From contig NC_087093.1 of NCBI RefSeq assembly GCF_963855985.1, positions 5,091,501 through 5,155,500 of the forward strand: DNA of 64,000 bases, read 5' to 3'. Below are positions 54,591 to 64,000 of this stretch, piece by piece; the first letter of the stretch is position 1, and each line of letters opens with the position of its first letter. A program made the position numbers and the translations under genes. A model generated the notes under the pieces. The model ran no database searches. It was given only the letters and a program-made list of their open reading frames with translations, and was not told the DNA's origin. The stretch comes from Ostrinia nubilalis. Its lineage: Eukaryota; Arthropoda; Insecta; Lepidoptera; Crambidae.

Positions 54591-56820
54591 TCGATACCTC
54601 TGGGCTCAAAGGTCGTAAAGGACAAAATACCGAAAATGAGTTATTTATACAGTTTTACTCAGAATTTAATTCTCCATCGATCTGTATATTTAGTTTGCCG
54701 AAATTCCCAAAAAAAGTGCCTTTACGACCCATCATATTTGATAAGCTAAACAGAATTCATCGTGAAAATTGGGATGTAAATACCATTTGATTTTTTAGTA
54801 CAGTTACCATGGTAGTAAAGAACAAGTAAACACAAATTTTTGGGCGTATAATGTACATGTAGTATATCTATTGTCCTATACAACCTTACATTTTCATACC
54901 CAAGTCTGAATAATTTGTCCTTTACGCCCTTAGATTATATCTAAACAAATATTTTAAAAATCTACACAGTGAGGATATTAAAATAACTGTGAAGGTAAAT
55001 TTTATAGACGTTTCTTATAGTATTTAAGTATGTGCGTTTGGAACAAATGAAAGAACCTAAAAAATCATCAAAAATATATAATAAAACTATTTTAAAGTGT
55101 AACATTTATGTGGTTTGTACATATAAAATGATGACATCTACCCACATCGGGTAAAATAATGTTGCTTTTTATTATTTCTCATATTTGAAGAAACTAGGTA
55201 TTTGTCAGGTATAAGATAATTATTAAAAGATGATTTAAGAAAATAAAAACATGCCACAAAATAACGTATTACCTAATTAAGTTAGGATAGTCAGCATAAA
55301 AATTGAAAAAATAAAAAAGCTAGATTTGTTAAAAATATTATGACAAAAAGTCACCTTACTGTAGTACCTTAGGTGTCATTATTTTGTATGCACAAATCAC
55401 ACAAATTTACACTTTACAATTATTTTTAATGATTTCCTAGTAATTTTGACTAACGCCCTTGGTCAAAACCACTTTTGAGTTTTGACTGTTACAATTATAA
55501 TAAATTAGTATAGTTTCTAAAGTTATTCCCTCTCTCTCCTAACACAGGTATTATACTTAAAAGGAGACCCCAGCCACTTGCAACAATTATGTTAACTTAA
55601 AAGATACTGAATAAATGTTTTTTCATTTTTCATTTTTTATTTGGATCAGCTAATAAAGAATAACTAATAGTAGGAAAAATATTTACACAACATGGGAAAA
55701 TATAATGTTGAGACTTAATCTACTAAAAAGCGTGAATGCAGTTTTTTTCGAAGTTATATTTTAATATTAAAAATATTAGCTTTTAAAAACAGTATTATGT
55801 AGGAGTAAAGTAAGTGGATGTACTTTACTGGAATGAAAATCTTCCTACTTGTAATCTTACTTACCTAAGTACAATGACATAATTTTAAGCTACTATGAAT
55901 TAATAATGTTTAATTTATTTAGAATTTAGAATAATAATTATTCTAAATTCTTATTAAATAATATAATAAATAATTAATATAGTTTGGTTTTCGTTTGTCC
56001 TTAATAATTCTATTCTATCTGCATTATCATCAGGTCAACTGGTAGACAGACTGCCCTATGGAATTAAATCCGCTATTTGTAGTTTTTCGAAACAATAGTA
56101 ATGATTAAATAAATAAATAAAATTAAATTGGTTTCGGTTTTTCCTATAAAGTAGACATTTATGAAGTTTTATTTAAAAGCATCATAATATTTATTTTCTA
56201 AATTAGCTTTTATATCGGAAATAGTTTCTTCTAGTTCGAAAATATCAAAACTTCTACTTAAATAGTTTCATAAATTGTATGCATTAAATTATGAAGCTAC
56301 GCAAAATCATTTTATTTCATTTAAAAGACCATAATTCATTAAAAATATGTGAAGAAATGGTATATTACATATGAAATACCATAAAATATTAAATATTTAA
56401 GCTAAATCATCAATTTACCCTTTCATAATACCTTACCTGGGTGTCCCGTTACGACCCATGAAAACCTACAAAACTATGTAAATTGTCATTTATTACCTTA
56501 GTTTTGTAGTTTTGTGAAATAAAAATAGACTTACGTCCTGAGTAACTTGCCTAGGACGAATATTTGAGGGGTGTAAAGGTCTTTTTATTGTAATTTTGAG
56601 GGCGTAAAGGAAATCTATCTCAGTAAATACAGCTCTAGTCCAGTTTTTCAATACTTCTTCGGAAAATGCAGTGAATTCTAAGCACTTTCTTCATAAGTCA
56701 TAATTTAATAGCTCAAAAAACAAAAAAGTTATCGTCGAATAAAAAAATAAAAAAACGTTTTTTGCTTCTCCTGAAAAGTCGTACTTTGTCCTTTACGACC
56801 TTTGAGCCCAGAGGTATCGA
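54591..56820. mobile_element. non-autonomous TIR element, 2230 bp, TA target, in LINE ORF1
   Basis: The ends are perfect 36-bp inverted repeats starting TCGATACCTCTGGGCTCAAA. TA flanks both sides (54589-54590 and 56821-56822). Excising element plus one TA rejoins the LINE codons as a normal CX2CX3HX4C knuckle, which supports TA over an 8-bp TATCGATA duplication. Variants of CCTTTACGACC recur near both ends (about 54720, 54922, 56452, 56590). The interior is AT-rich with no transposase. TA targeting fits Tc1/mariner-type elements. Confidence 0.82.
55446..55493. repeat. partial copy of MITE family D
   Basis: gactaacgcccttggtcaaa and gagttttgactgttaca match the right half of 31317-31444. Confidence 0.6.
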
Positions 56821-56822
56821 TA

Positions 56823-57504
56823 TGGAGCATACGATGTTCCTTTTACAAAATTTAGTAGTATGACCAAATGCCATACATTTATAACACTGCATTACAGGCT
56901 TAATGTATTCAGTTACAGGTACGATGCTTAGACCATAGTTAACATGCTCGGGGAGTACATTACCTGCAAAGGTCAGAGATACCGTTTGCAATGGGATGAT
57001 ACCTTCAGGAGTGCGCTTCGTGAACCTTCTGACTGCCAGGATCTCCTGTGAACTGAGAAGTTTGTCAAATAGATGTTTGCAGCTAAGATCTGTGGGAATG
57101 TATCGTATAACTCCTATGCATTCTGATGTTGCCGCAGGGATGAAGGCTTTGATGTCATGAGAAGACAAGAATGTTGAGTTAAACAGTAACGCATTAGCAT
57201 TCTTTGCATTGTCAAAAATTACAGCATACCGCATTGCATTGACTCGTTTTATTTCTTTGACTCCCTTGTTGTACCGACTAAAAATGCTATTTAAGTAGAT
57301 AGGGTCCTTGTTTCCAAATTTTACAGTGTCATTTGTGCTTTGTATGTATACAGGAAATATACAACCTGGAGAATTATCAGGATAACAACGTATATGGTTC
57401 TTCTTGTAGTATGGTGCATGTATAGACTCATCATCTTGTACTTCATCTACTTTTCTCTTCTTAGTATTATGCTTGGGGTCTTTACCCCCACTGTCAGAAC
57501 TCAT
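56823..57504 (-). pseudogene. LINE ORF1, 5' part
   Basis: It begins at ATG 57504 (MSSDSGGKDPKHNTKKRK), with a basic nuclear-signal-like stretch. A compact alpha/beta domain follows, then the first zinc knuckle (CYKCMAFGHTTKFC). The frame enters the inserted element after KRNIVCSI, within the second knuckle, and ends inside the element at 56713. With the 3' part the protein would be about 362 residues. Confidence 0.8.
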
Positions 57505-57617
57505 CTCGCCACTACAGCCGCTAATTTACTGTTAGATTAACTATTTAATTAAATTTTATTAAACTCGCAAAGAAAAAGTTGAACCTCCCGCCTCGAGAGC
57601 TTCCCGCCAAAAAAAAC
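57505..57617 (-). promoter_or_regulatory. LINE 5' UTR with probable internal promoter
   Basis: A short GC-rich leader precedes ORF1 and begins at the target duplication. LINEs of this group carry internal promoters at their 5' end; the ggcgggaagc and ggcgggaggt motifs are candidates. Confidence 0.5.
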
Positions 57618-57630
57618 CATTTTTGGTGCA
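57618..57630. repeat. 13-bp LINE target duplication, right
   Basis: CATTTTTGGTGCA, exact copy of 50331-50343. Confidence 0.88.
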
Positions 57631-58001
57631 ACAGTCATCTTGACATTTACTTTTTTTAAGGCAAAGGAATTACATTAGGGCACCCAAACCACAGAGTACA
57701 TAATAGTCCAAATATCTTTTTTGTCTTTAATAATAACCCAAAAATACAAAAAGACATCAGTTTTGGTCAACTAGGTATTTCTAGTGGCACTAAAGTAATG
57801 ACTGAGACGTTTGATGACTTTAATTAGGTTTTTATTTATGGCATACTTAGAATTGCTCTAGGGCTTTTGAGAAAGCTGCAGACATGTACATTCTTAATTA
57901 TTTTGTTCTGCAGATAATATCCCAATTTTATTTATGAAGTTGAAGAAGCAGGTTCTCGAGAAAACTAGAATATTTTTTTTAATACATAAAAATAAATTCT
58001 G
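57631..58001. other. non-coding spacer
   Basis: Nothing notable. Confidence 0.5.
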
Positions 58002-58009
58002 ATATTGAT

Positions 58010-58034
58010 TAGGGTGGTCCTTATTCCTACGAAA

Positions 58035-58101
<67 letters not shown>

Positions 58102-58604
58102 GGGGTCGCTACCAAGGTTTGAATTTTAAGTAAAAACACAAAATCTGTATTTGTTAGATTCATTTATTTTTAGCCAAAGCCAAATAAAAATATTACAAAA
58201 TTATTGTTGTTGCTATGAACTAAGATATTATGTACAATGTACATATTTGAATCAATTATTTTTAAGATATAAGAGTTGACTTGTTAGTATCTCGACGCGT
58301 CGGTACCATGGTCGGTACAGAAGAGGGGTTGAGGGGAGAAGGGGACAAGAAGCGATTGTCTATCCTATCTATGCGATGTTCATTTGCACGTAAAATGTGA
58401 TATAAACACTTAAATAAAACATTTATGAAACCATGATTTAAGATCTTCAAAGCTTTTTGTAAATATTTTGACAGCTGGTAGCGACCTCTAAATCTTAACC
58501 AAAAAAAAAAAACAAAAAAAGCTAATTTCATATTTAGAGGTATTTAATCGAATGAGGAAGTGCCCCGGGAATAATTCAAAAGTCGAAAAATAAGGACCAC
58601 CCTA
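58010..58604. mobile_element. hAT-like non-autonomous element (595 bp) with a 62-base T run
   Basis: The 8-bp target duplication ATATTGAT lies at 58002-58009 and 58605-58612. The ends TAGGGTGGTCCTTATT are perfect 16-bp inverted repeats. An 8-bp duplication and TA-G-starting ends fit the hAT superfamily. A run of about 62 Ts lies at 58039-58100. No transposase. Confidence 0.85.
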
Positions 58605-58613
58605 ATATTGATC

Positions 58614-58750
58614 TGGGGGCACGGCAGTGCCCCCACCAAGTCGAGCAAAAAAGCGGCACGGCCGTACCATCCTTTTCTCGAAGCAATTCAGGCCATTTTC
58701 GACCGCCTGTAACTTCGTTGTGGATAAAACTAGAAGGCTGAATTTTCATT
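58614..58750 (+). repeat. dispersed repeat, copy 2
   Basis: The inverted copy of 18058-18194, apparently identical. It starts directly after the hAT-like element's right target duplication. Confidence 0.8.
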
Positions 58751-58978
58751 AGCTATGCAGGCATTGTAAAGACACGGTATATTTAAAATTTCATTCAATT
58801 TGAACCAGTAGTTTAAGAATTATAACGGGTCAAAGTTACTTAATTTTGTCACTCACTGACTCACTGACTCACTGACTCACCGATCATCAAAATTCTAAGG
58901 CACTTCTAGCAGACCTAGAAGCTTCAAATTTGGAATATAAGTAGTGTTTGGTGTATGAATCAAGGAAAAACTAAAATA
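58751..58978 (+). repeat. dispersed repeat continuation with (CTGACTCA)n
   Basis: Four copies of the eight-base unit ctcactga, then gatcatcaaaattctaaggc. This is probably the 3' continuation of the repeat at 58614. Confidence 0.5.
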
Positions 58979-59190
58979 TTTGGGGGCACGGTAGTGCAAC
59001 CGCCAAGTCGAGTAAAATTTTTCAATTTCGGTCCAGTTTTCTAGATACATAACTGCTGTCTACAAAATACAAAAAGAAATGAGATTTGGGGGCACGGTAG
59101 TGCAACCGCCAAGTCGAGTAAAATTTTTCAATTTCGGTCCAGTTTTCTAGATACATAACTGCTGTCTACAAAATACAAAAAGAAATGAGA
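58979..59190 (+). repeat. two identical tandem 106-bp units
   Basis: Units at 58979-59084 and 59085-59190 start tttgggggcacggtagtgca and end aaaaagaaatgaga. They are related to the dispersed repeat at 58614. Confidence 0.9.
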
Positions 59191-59481
59191 TCCCATCAAA
59201 AACAATACTTGTCAAAAAAACCAAGTCTCGCAACTCAGTTGTTCAACCAAGTCCAGGCCAGGAAATCATTAACGTTTTACATAAATATATTGACTTGGCC
59301 ATCGCACTAAATAATTTAATTTACACGTGTTTTCATGCGATGGCCAAGTCAATATATTTATGTAAAACGTTAATGATTTCCTGGCCTGGACTTGGTATTA
59401 CATGGATCTCACAACTTTTTACCGTAGAACAACTGAGTTGCGAGACTTGGTTTTTTTGACAAGTATTGTTTTTGATGGGAT
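59190..59481. mobile_element. fold-back element (292 bp)
   Basis: The ends atcccatcaaaaacaatact are perfect inverted repeats that run for over 50 bases. An inner pair (aggccaggaaatcattaacg and its complement) continues the stem, leaving a loop of about 30 bases. It directly follows the tandem units. Confidence 0.85.
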
Positions 59482-60265
59482 ACTTTATTCTAAAACCTTT
59501 TTTATTATTCAAGTAGGTCAGACTAGTGGTATGTTATGAATAATTCATTTTTAATTGTGTAAAAACTTTTTAACAGATCCTACTTACTATTTATTACATC
59601 GATTTTAAAAAACAGAAACGTCACAGTGACAAAATATGTCGCGATGATCGCTGATCGCTGCGTGCAGACGCTGCATAGATCGCCGCGACCAATGACAGGA
59701 CGCGTTGATGTGAACTCATCGCTACAAATTCATACACGCTGTCTGGTCGCCATCGCCATCGCCATCGTGCACGCCGGCTGCACGCGTTGGTCTGGTCTAA
59801 CCTTAAGAAATTAAATTTGTTTTTCATTAAAGATATATTGGGCTTTAAAATCACACCAATTTTGTTGGGGCACCATGATTGTGCCAGAAGAAAATCTTTA
59901 TAGTTCGCGTCGCGGAAGGTGCGATTTATTTGATGTTGAGTATATTTCGATATTAATTGATGCATTTAAAACTCGGCATTTAAATTAGAATACTCAAATG
60001 TTTAAGAGTTGTAATGGAGTTGTAATTATGTATCTGTAGCGTGATTGACCTAAGAAACTTTTTAATCCAACATAATAATGGCGATAGCTGATAAGGCTGT
60101 CCATTCTACATTTAATGTACAGTAGTAGATCAAGTCAAGTTTTAAGATAATTCCTGATTATTCCCACTATTTCATTAAGCTACCCTTTCTCTACATTGGA
60201 CAGATCTTTAGGCTTGGCAATATTATCTACAATACCATCTGCTTTAAGTGCTCTGTAATACTTTA
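59482..60265. other. non-coding DNA with GATGGC-type repeat
   Basis: 59620-59815 is an inverted relative of 46688-46830 (gccatcgccatcgccatcgt, ctgcacgcgttggtctggt). The rest shows nothing. Confidence 0.5.
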
Positions 60266-60440
60266 GAGTAGGCGCACACCGTTGATTTTTCGTCGGCCGA
60301 TAGTTTAGTCGGGCAGTTGATCAGTATGAGCATGTATGGGAGTGCGCACACTACGCCGATTCGATTTGGCCGATTCTTCATACAAATTAAAATCGGCCAC
60401 AACAATCGGCCAACTAAAAATCAACGGTGTGCGCCTACTC
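60266..60440. mobile_element. MITE family C, copy 2
   Basis: The ends gagtaggcgcacaccgttga are inverted repeats. The body is the inverted relative of 43595-43770. The target duplication is not clear. Confidence 0.7.
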
Positions 60441-60539
60441 CTTAAGCATACTTTTTTCTTTCAATTTGCAATGGCATAAAGAGGAAAATATAACTTTCAT
60501 AATCGTTGTAAATACTTTTGTTTATAGTAAAACTACGTA

Positions 60540-60714
60540 ACAAATATCCGTAAAATGCATGGCCACGAACCATGAGATGAATGCGACGCGATGCACGAGG
60601 GCCGAAACGCTGACCTACTTGGCTGCCACCTGAATTTATTGACGCACGAGATTCTTCATTCCACTGGAGCTTGAAATTAAAGTATTCCTGCATCTTAGGA
60701 GAGACGTTTAACAC
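60540..60714 (-). pseudogene. possible gene fragment, unrecognised
   Basis: This minus-strand segment encodes a 50-residue stretch with codon-like composition, containing FKLQWNEESRASINSGG and RFGPRASRRIHLMVRG. It is GC-richer than its flanks and has no ATG start close by. It may be an exon or retrocopy remnant of a host or element gene. I do not recognise it. Confidence 0.25.
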
Positions 60715-60720
60715 GAAATG

Positions 60721-61808
60721 AATTCACTAATAAAACCCAACCTAATTTGCATTAGTGCATAGTGCACACGTCGAAACCACTTTAGCAAAACCTAAAGTTA
60801 TCTTCTAAAAGACGCTTGAAAGATTTCTTAATCTAATTTTTTTTTCATACCTACACGAAACAAATACATCTATTTATTGATTTCTTACGTAGGGACAACA
60901 ATAACAATGATACTGAACGAAAAGAAGCAAAATTAAATCGCCAGAACAGTCATTTAGTGAAAAGTACTCGTACTTCTTTATGTGGTTACAGACCTACATT
61001 GTTGTCTTATAATTAACGTGTAGTGAAAATAAATGCGACTGTAAAAGCCTTTCCCAACTATAACTAGTTTCACATCTAAATGCAGCTCGTATACCTAAAC
61101 TAAAGCTACACTCAACTTAGTTGAAAGTTTAATTGAAGTCTGCAAGCGCAAAAGAACCGCAAAGTCATCGGCAGTTGTTTTAATTAGAAAAGAATAAGGC
61201 CCTGGGGTTAATTACGAACAGGCCATTAAGTTATTAGCGTCTCTACTCTCTTAAGCCTTTGAAAACAAACCTTGCCGACTCCCGGAATTTTTTTGAAACG
61301 TAATTTTGGTTATTAATACTTTATGCGTTGATTGAATTTTTCTTAAGCCTTTCCTTTGGCCAGTATTATTGGGATTTTAATTAATTGGTGCTATAATTAT
61401 CGTCATCGGACTCTGCTTTAGATGTCTGTTGTTGTTTTCATTTCCGTGGTTTGTTATCGAATGAGAAACAATGTCATTTAGGCCTTAGGAGCTAGGTCTT
61501 ATATCAATTCTAGAAAAGTGACGTAGATACATAGAACTAATAGGGTAGCATGGTTCTAGACTGATAGACACATACAAACAAGTGCAGCGTGGGAGGACAG
61601 ATGAGTTATAATAAGTACTTGTAGGAAGCTACTGGACAAATGCCGTTTCGAACTGAACTATCTGGAACGTAGTTACTAGCTGAATTATAATGATTATGAT
61701 GACAATTATGTTAGCAAGTAATCCCAATCCTTAGCATAGTATAAAATATGGAAAAGTTATCCATTGTGCAAAAATCTGTCGCATTTTCTTGTGATATTTG
61801 GTAATTAC
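60721..61808. other. non-coding DNA
   Basis: A less AT-rich block at 61080-61480 shows no frame and may be a conserved non-coding element. Confidence 0.4.
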
Positions 61809-61937
61809 TTAGGCTGCGTTGCATGCACCATCTTATTTTAACTTTGACAAACGTCAAAAATCTGTCAAACTCCATATAAAAAAACACCGTTTATCGTTAT
61901 AGTTACGGTCAAAGCTAGGTGGTGCAACTCAGCCTTA
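61809..61937. mobile_element. MITE family A, copy 3
   Basis: Same orientation as 13845-13967: ttaggctgcgttgc at the left, ggtggtgcaactcagcctta at the right. Confidence 0.75.
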
Positions 61938-63058
61938 TAGACTCATTGTTAACCAGTGTGCTTAGGTACCATGACTTTACGTTAGGTGTGCTCGCTAGCG
62001 AATGCGTAAAAAACGACATTATAGCGCCACTAGCGGCTACTTTCAAGAAATAAAATCTTCATAGATTTTTTGACGTATGTGTACTCGCTAGCGAGTGCAC
62101 TTAACGTAAACTCATGATAAGCACACATATAACATTAAGTAAGTGTAAAACCAAAACGTACTCGTACTGGAATCAATTCGCGAGTAACAGCGATAACACT
62201 GAATAAGTGCCGAGAAAAGGCATTTGTTCGCTCCCACCCCCAGCTGATGTGAAAACGATGTTACCGAAACACATTTTATTGCAGCCATCGCAGTAAAGCT
62301 GACTTCGAGTTCGCTTTTAACTGCGCGGTTCGTCTACAATTAGTCAGTTCTCGCCTCGGAATGAAGAGTCGATAGTTTTATAGCCCCCGTTATTCTTTTG
62401 TTTAGGTTTTCAGCTTGACCCGAAAAGTTTTTGGACTCTTTTATAGGATTCGTGAAATGTCAAATGTCACGCATGATTGCTGCAACTGAATTATTTACCT
62501 ACCTGTGGCTTTATTTCTACAAAATAGCAGTACGACTCATTCTAGCTCAAAAATTGCAGGGCTTAGAAGTCCAGACATTTGATCTTCATTTTATACAGGG
62601 TGTCCCAAAAACAATGGATAACCCTGTAACCATCTATAGGCCTCGCCATGGTCTCCCTAACGTCCAATTTTGACCCCAGTAAAAATATCACCGTTTTCAA
62701 GATTTTTAAGTTTTTGTGCATTTTTAGAAAATTGCCACCTGCGATTACTTTTTCTCATGCCATTTCAACAAATGAGGATACTTTTCAATTTAGTTTTTTT
62801 CCTTATCACAAGGGATAGTTGGGCTATCAAAAGAAAAGATTAAAGTTCAACAAACTAGTTTAAAAGTATGAAAATTTTAAGAAATTGCAGAGAAGAAGGA
62901 AAAATTAATTCATTGTCTTGCACTTTTGATCACCCGTCGTGTAAAAAAAATGTAGGAAGACCATCGTGCCCATTACCTTAAAAACTTCCTTGGTTAATTG
63001 AGATTCTAAAAAGGTATCACAAGCCTATGTATTCTGTATTAATTTTTATCTTTTGGCT
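61938..63058. other. non-coding DNA, possible TE remnant
   Basis: 62595-62980 begins with tacagggtgtcccaaaaa, a start I associate with several insect repeats, and has no other support. The rest shows nothing. Confidence 0.35.
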
Positions 63059-64000
63059 ACTTGAATAGCAACTAGTATGAAAACTGCAAAAATGAGTTTT
63101 TCTCGTAATAGTTAAACTAGGACTGCATAGTGGCATTAAATACAAATGGATAATTTTTAGCGTAGGAATTTTAATAAAGCAACATTTTATCATCATCATC
63201 ATCATCATCATTTCAGCCATAGGACGTCCACTGCTTAACATAGGCCTGTACCTCAATGATTTTCATAATGACCGCGTAGTAGCGGCCTGCACCCAGCACC
63301 TTCCTGCTTACCTTTATGAGGTCGTCGGTCCACTTTGTAAGTGGAGGTCCTACGATGCGCTTTCCGGTACGTAGCTTCCACTTGAACCCTGTTGCCCCAT
63401 TGGTCGTCCGTTCTGCGTTTTTGTGATTACTTAATTTTTGTTTTAAACTTTATAAATGTGCCTATAGACAGATACCCGTGATAATACACGGCTCGGAAAC
63501 GTGGATTTTTTGAACAGCGTGCTATGGAAGGGGCTATGCTCGGGTTTCTTCACGAAACCGTATCAGAAATTAGGAGATCCGTAAACGAGCTAAAGTCGCT
63601 GACATAGCTCGACGGATCAGTAAGCTGAAGTGGCAATGTGCAGGGCACAGTAGTTTGCAGAACTGAGGCAGCAGGGTTAAAGTGGAGGCTACGTACCGGA
63701 AAGCGCATCGTACGACGTCCACCTGCAAAGTGGACCGACGACCTCATAAAGGTAAGCAGGAAGGTGCTGGATGCAGGCAGCTACCAAGCGGTCATTATGA
63801 AATCATTGGGGTACAGGCCTATGTTCAGCAGTGGACGTCCTATGGCTGAAATGATGATGATGATGATGATAAAATGTTACTTTATTAAAATTCCTACGCT
63901 AAAAATTATCCATTTGTATTTAATGCCACTATGCAGTCCTAGTTTAACTATTACGAGAAAAACTCATTTTTGCAGTTTTCATACTAGTTGCTATTCAAGT
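63059..64000. repeat. large inverted duplication, cut by the window end
   Basis: The arms 63059-63400 and 63662-64000 are inverted complements. Each contains an RTE-like LINE tail plus about 130 bases of non-LINE flank (acttgaatagcaactagtat ... and its complement at 64000). The loop 63401-63661 holds the LINE C-terminal coding remnant. The second arm may extend beyond the window. Confidence 0.88.
63470..63868 (+). pseudogene. RTE-like LINE C-terminal remnant with (ATG)n tail
   Basis: With frameshifts it encodes HGSETW, RISKLKWQCAGH and VDRRPHKG-like segments, then the standard tail tgttcagcagtggacgtcc and an (ATG)n run. This is the 3' end of the LINE whose fragments recur in the window. No RT domain remains. 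Confidence 0.7.

Larger units (their letters stand above)
50344..57617 (-). mobile_element. full-length I-group-like LINE, minus strand, with inserted DNA element
   Basis: A run of 14 Ts (50344-50357) is the poly(A) tail. A 13-bp target duplication flanks both ends. The 5' end has a GC-rich start (ggcgggaagctctcgaggcg). ORF1 and ORF2 are both present. Removing the 2230-bp insertion leaves about 5.0 kb, normal for this group. ORF2 is open throughout. Without the insertion in ORF1 the copy would look capable of activity, so it is probably young. Confidence 0.9.

Noticed and set aside
54582..56829. 8-bp target duplication TATCGATA
   Set aside because: The sequence is palindromic and belongs partly to the TIR. 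The LINE codon phase favours a TA duplication.
57894..58163. Lys-rich ORF
   Set aside because: It is produced by the 62-base T run read on the other strand.
1..64000. CRISPR arrays, operons and bacterial signals
   Set aside because: The sequence is eukaryotic; the repeats are tandem, dispersed or inverted without CRISPR spacing.
1..64000. tRNA or rRNA genes
   Set aside because: I found no B-box-like or rRNA-like segment that I could support.

Overview
This is animal nuclear DNA, most likely from a lepidopteran insect (moth or butterfly). It is AT-rich. It carries two piggyBac-type TTAA insertions, an env-bearing Ty3/gypsy element, a BEL/Pao element, a mariner, and several copies of an RTE-like LINE 3' end with a (CAT)n/(ATG)n tail, a mix I associate with Lepidoptera. 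No confident host protein-coding gene, tRNA or rRNA was found. The window reads as intergenic or intronic sequence filled by nested transposable elements.

Layout. 1-1850 is the 3' part of one Ty3/gypsy-like element: integrase end, a small membrane-protein ORF and an LTR. It abuts, and probably inserted into, the gag of a second element. 1854-10290 is that second element, an errantivirus-type Ty3/gypsy: gag end, a -1 frameshift signal, pol with a nine-unit 17-residue repeat, env, and a 217-bp LTR. Its env is split by a 1.2-kb DNA transposon (8540-9768) with a 9-bp target duplication. 10291-20000 is mostly unique AT-rich DNA with small non-autonomous elements, among them a piggyBac-like element (14922-15876). 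20000-22660 is an old LINE fragment holding a retroposon (20203-22487) that itself holds a 1.6-kb repeat. 22906-29171 is a BEL/Pao element with identical LTRs and a 5-bp target duplication; its RT and RNase H are missing and its leader carries a piggyBac remnant (23554-25125). 29172-37396 holds LINE fragments and dispersed repeats. 37399-38686 is a decayed mariner. 38689-47311 is non-coding with MITEs. 47322-50145 is a nested fold-back element with a 10-bp target duplication and a 1.37-kb palindrome. 50344-57617 is a full-length minus-strand LINE with a 13-bp target duplication and a 2.2-kb TIR element inside ORF1. 58010-64000 holds a hAT-like MITE, tandem and fold-back repeats, more MITEs, and an inverted duplication cut by the window end.

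The genes are those of the elements themselves: gag, protease, RT, RNase H, integrase and env for the LTR elements, ORF1 and ORF2 for the LINEs, and transposase remnants for the DNA elements. Several elements are interrupted by younger ones, so relative ages can be read from the nesting. All family names rest on visible motifs, not on database searches.
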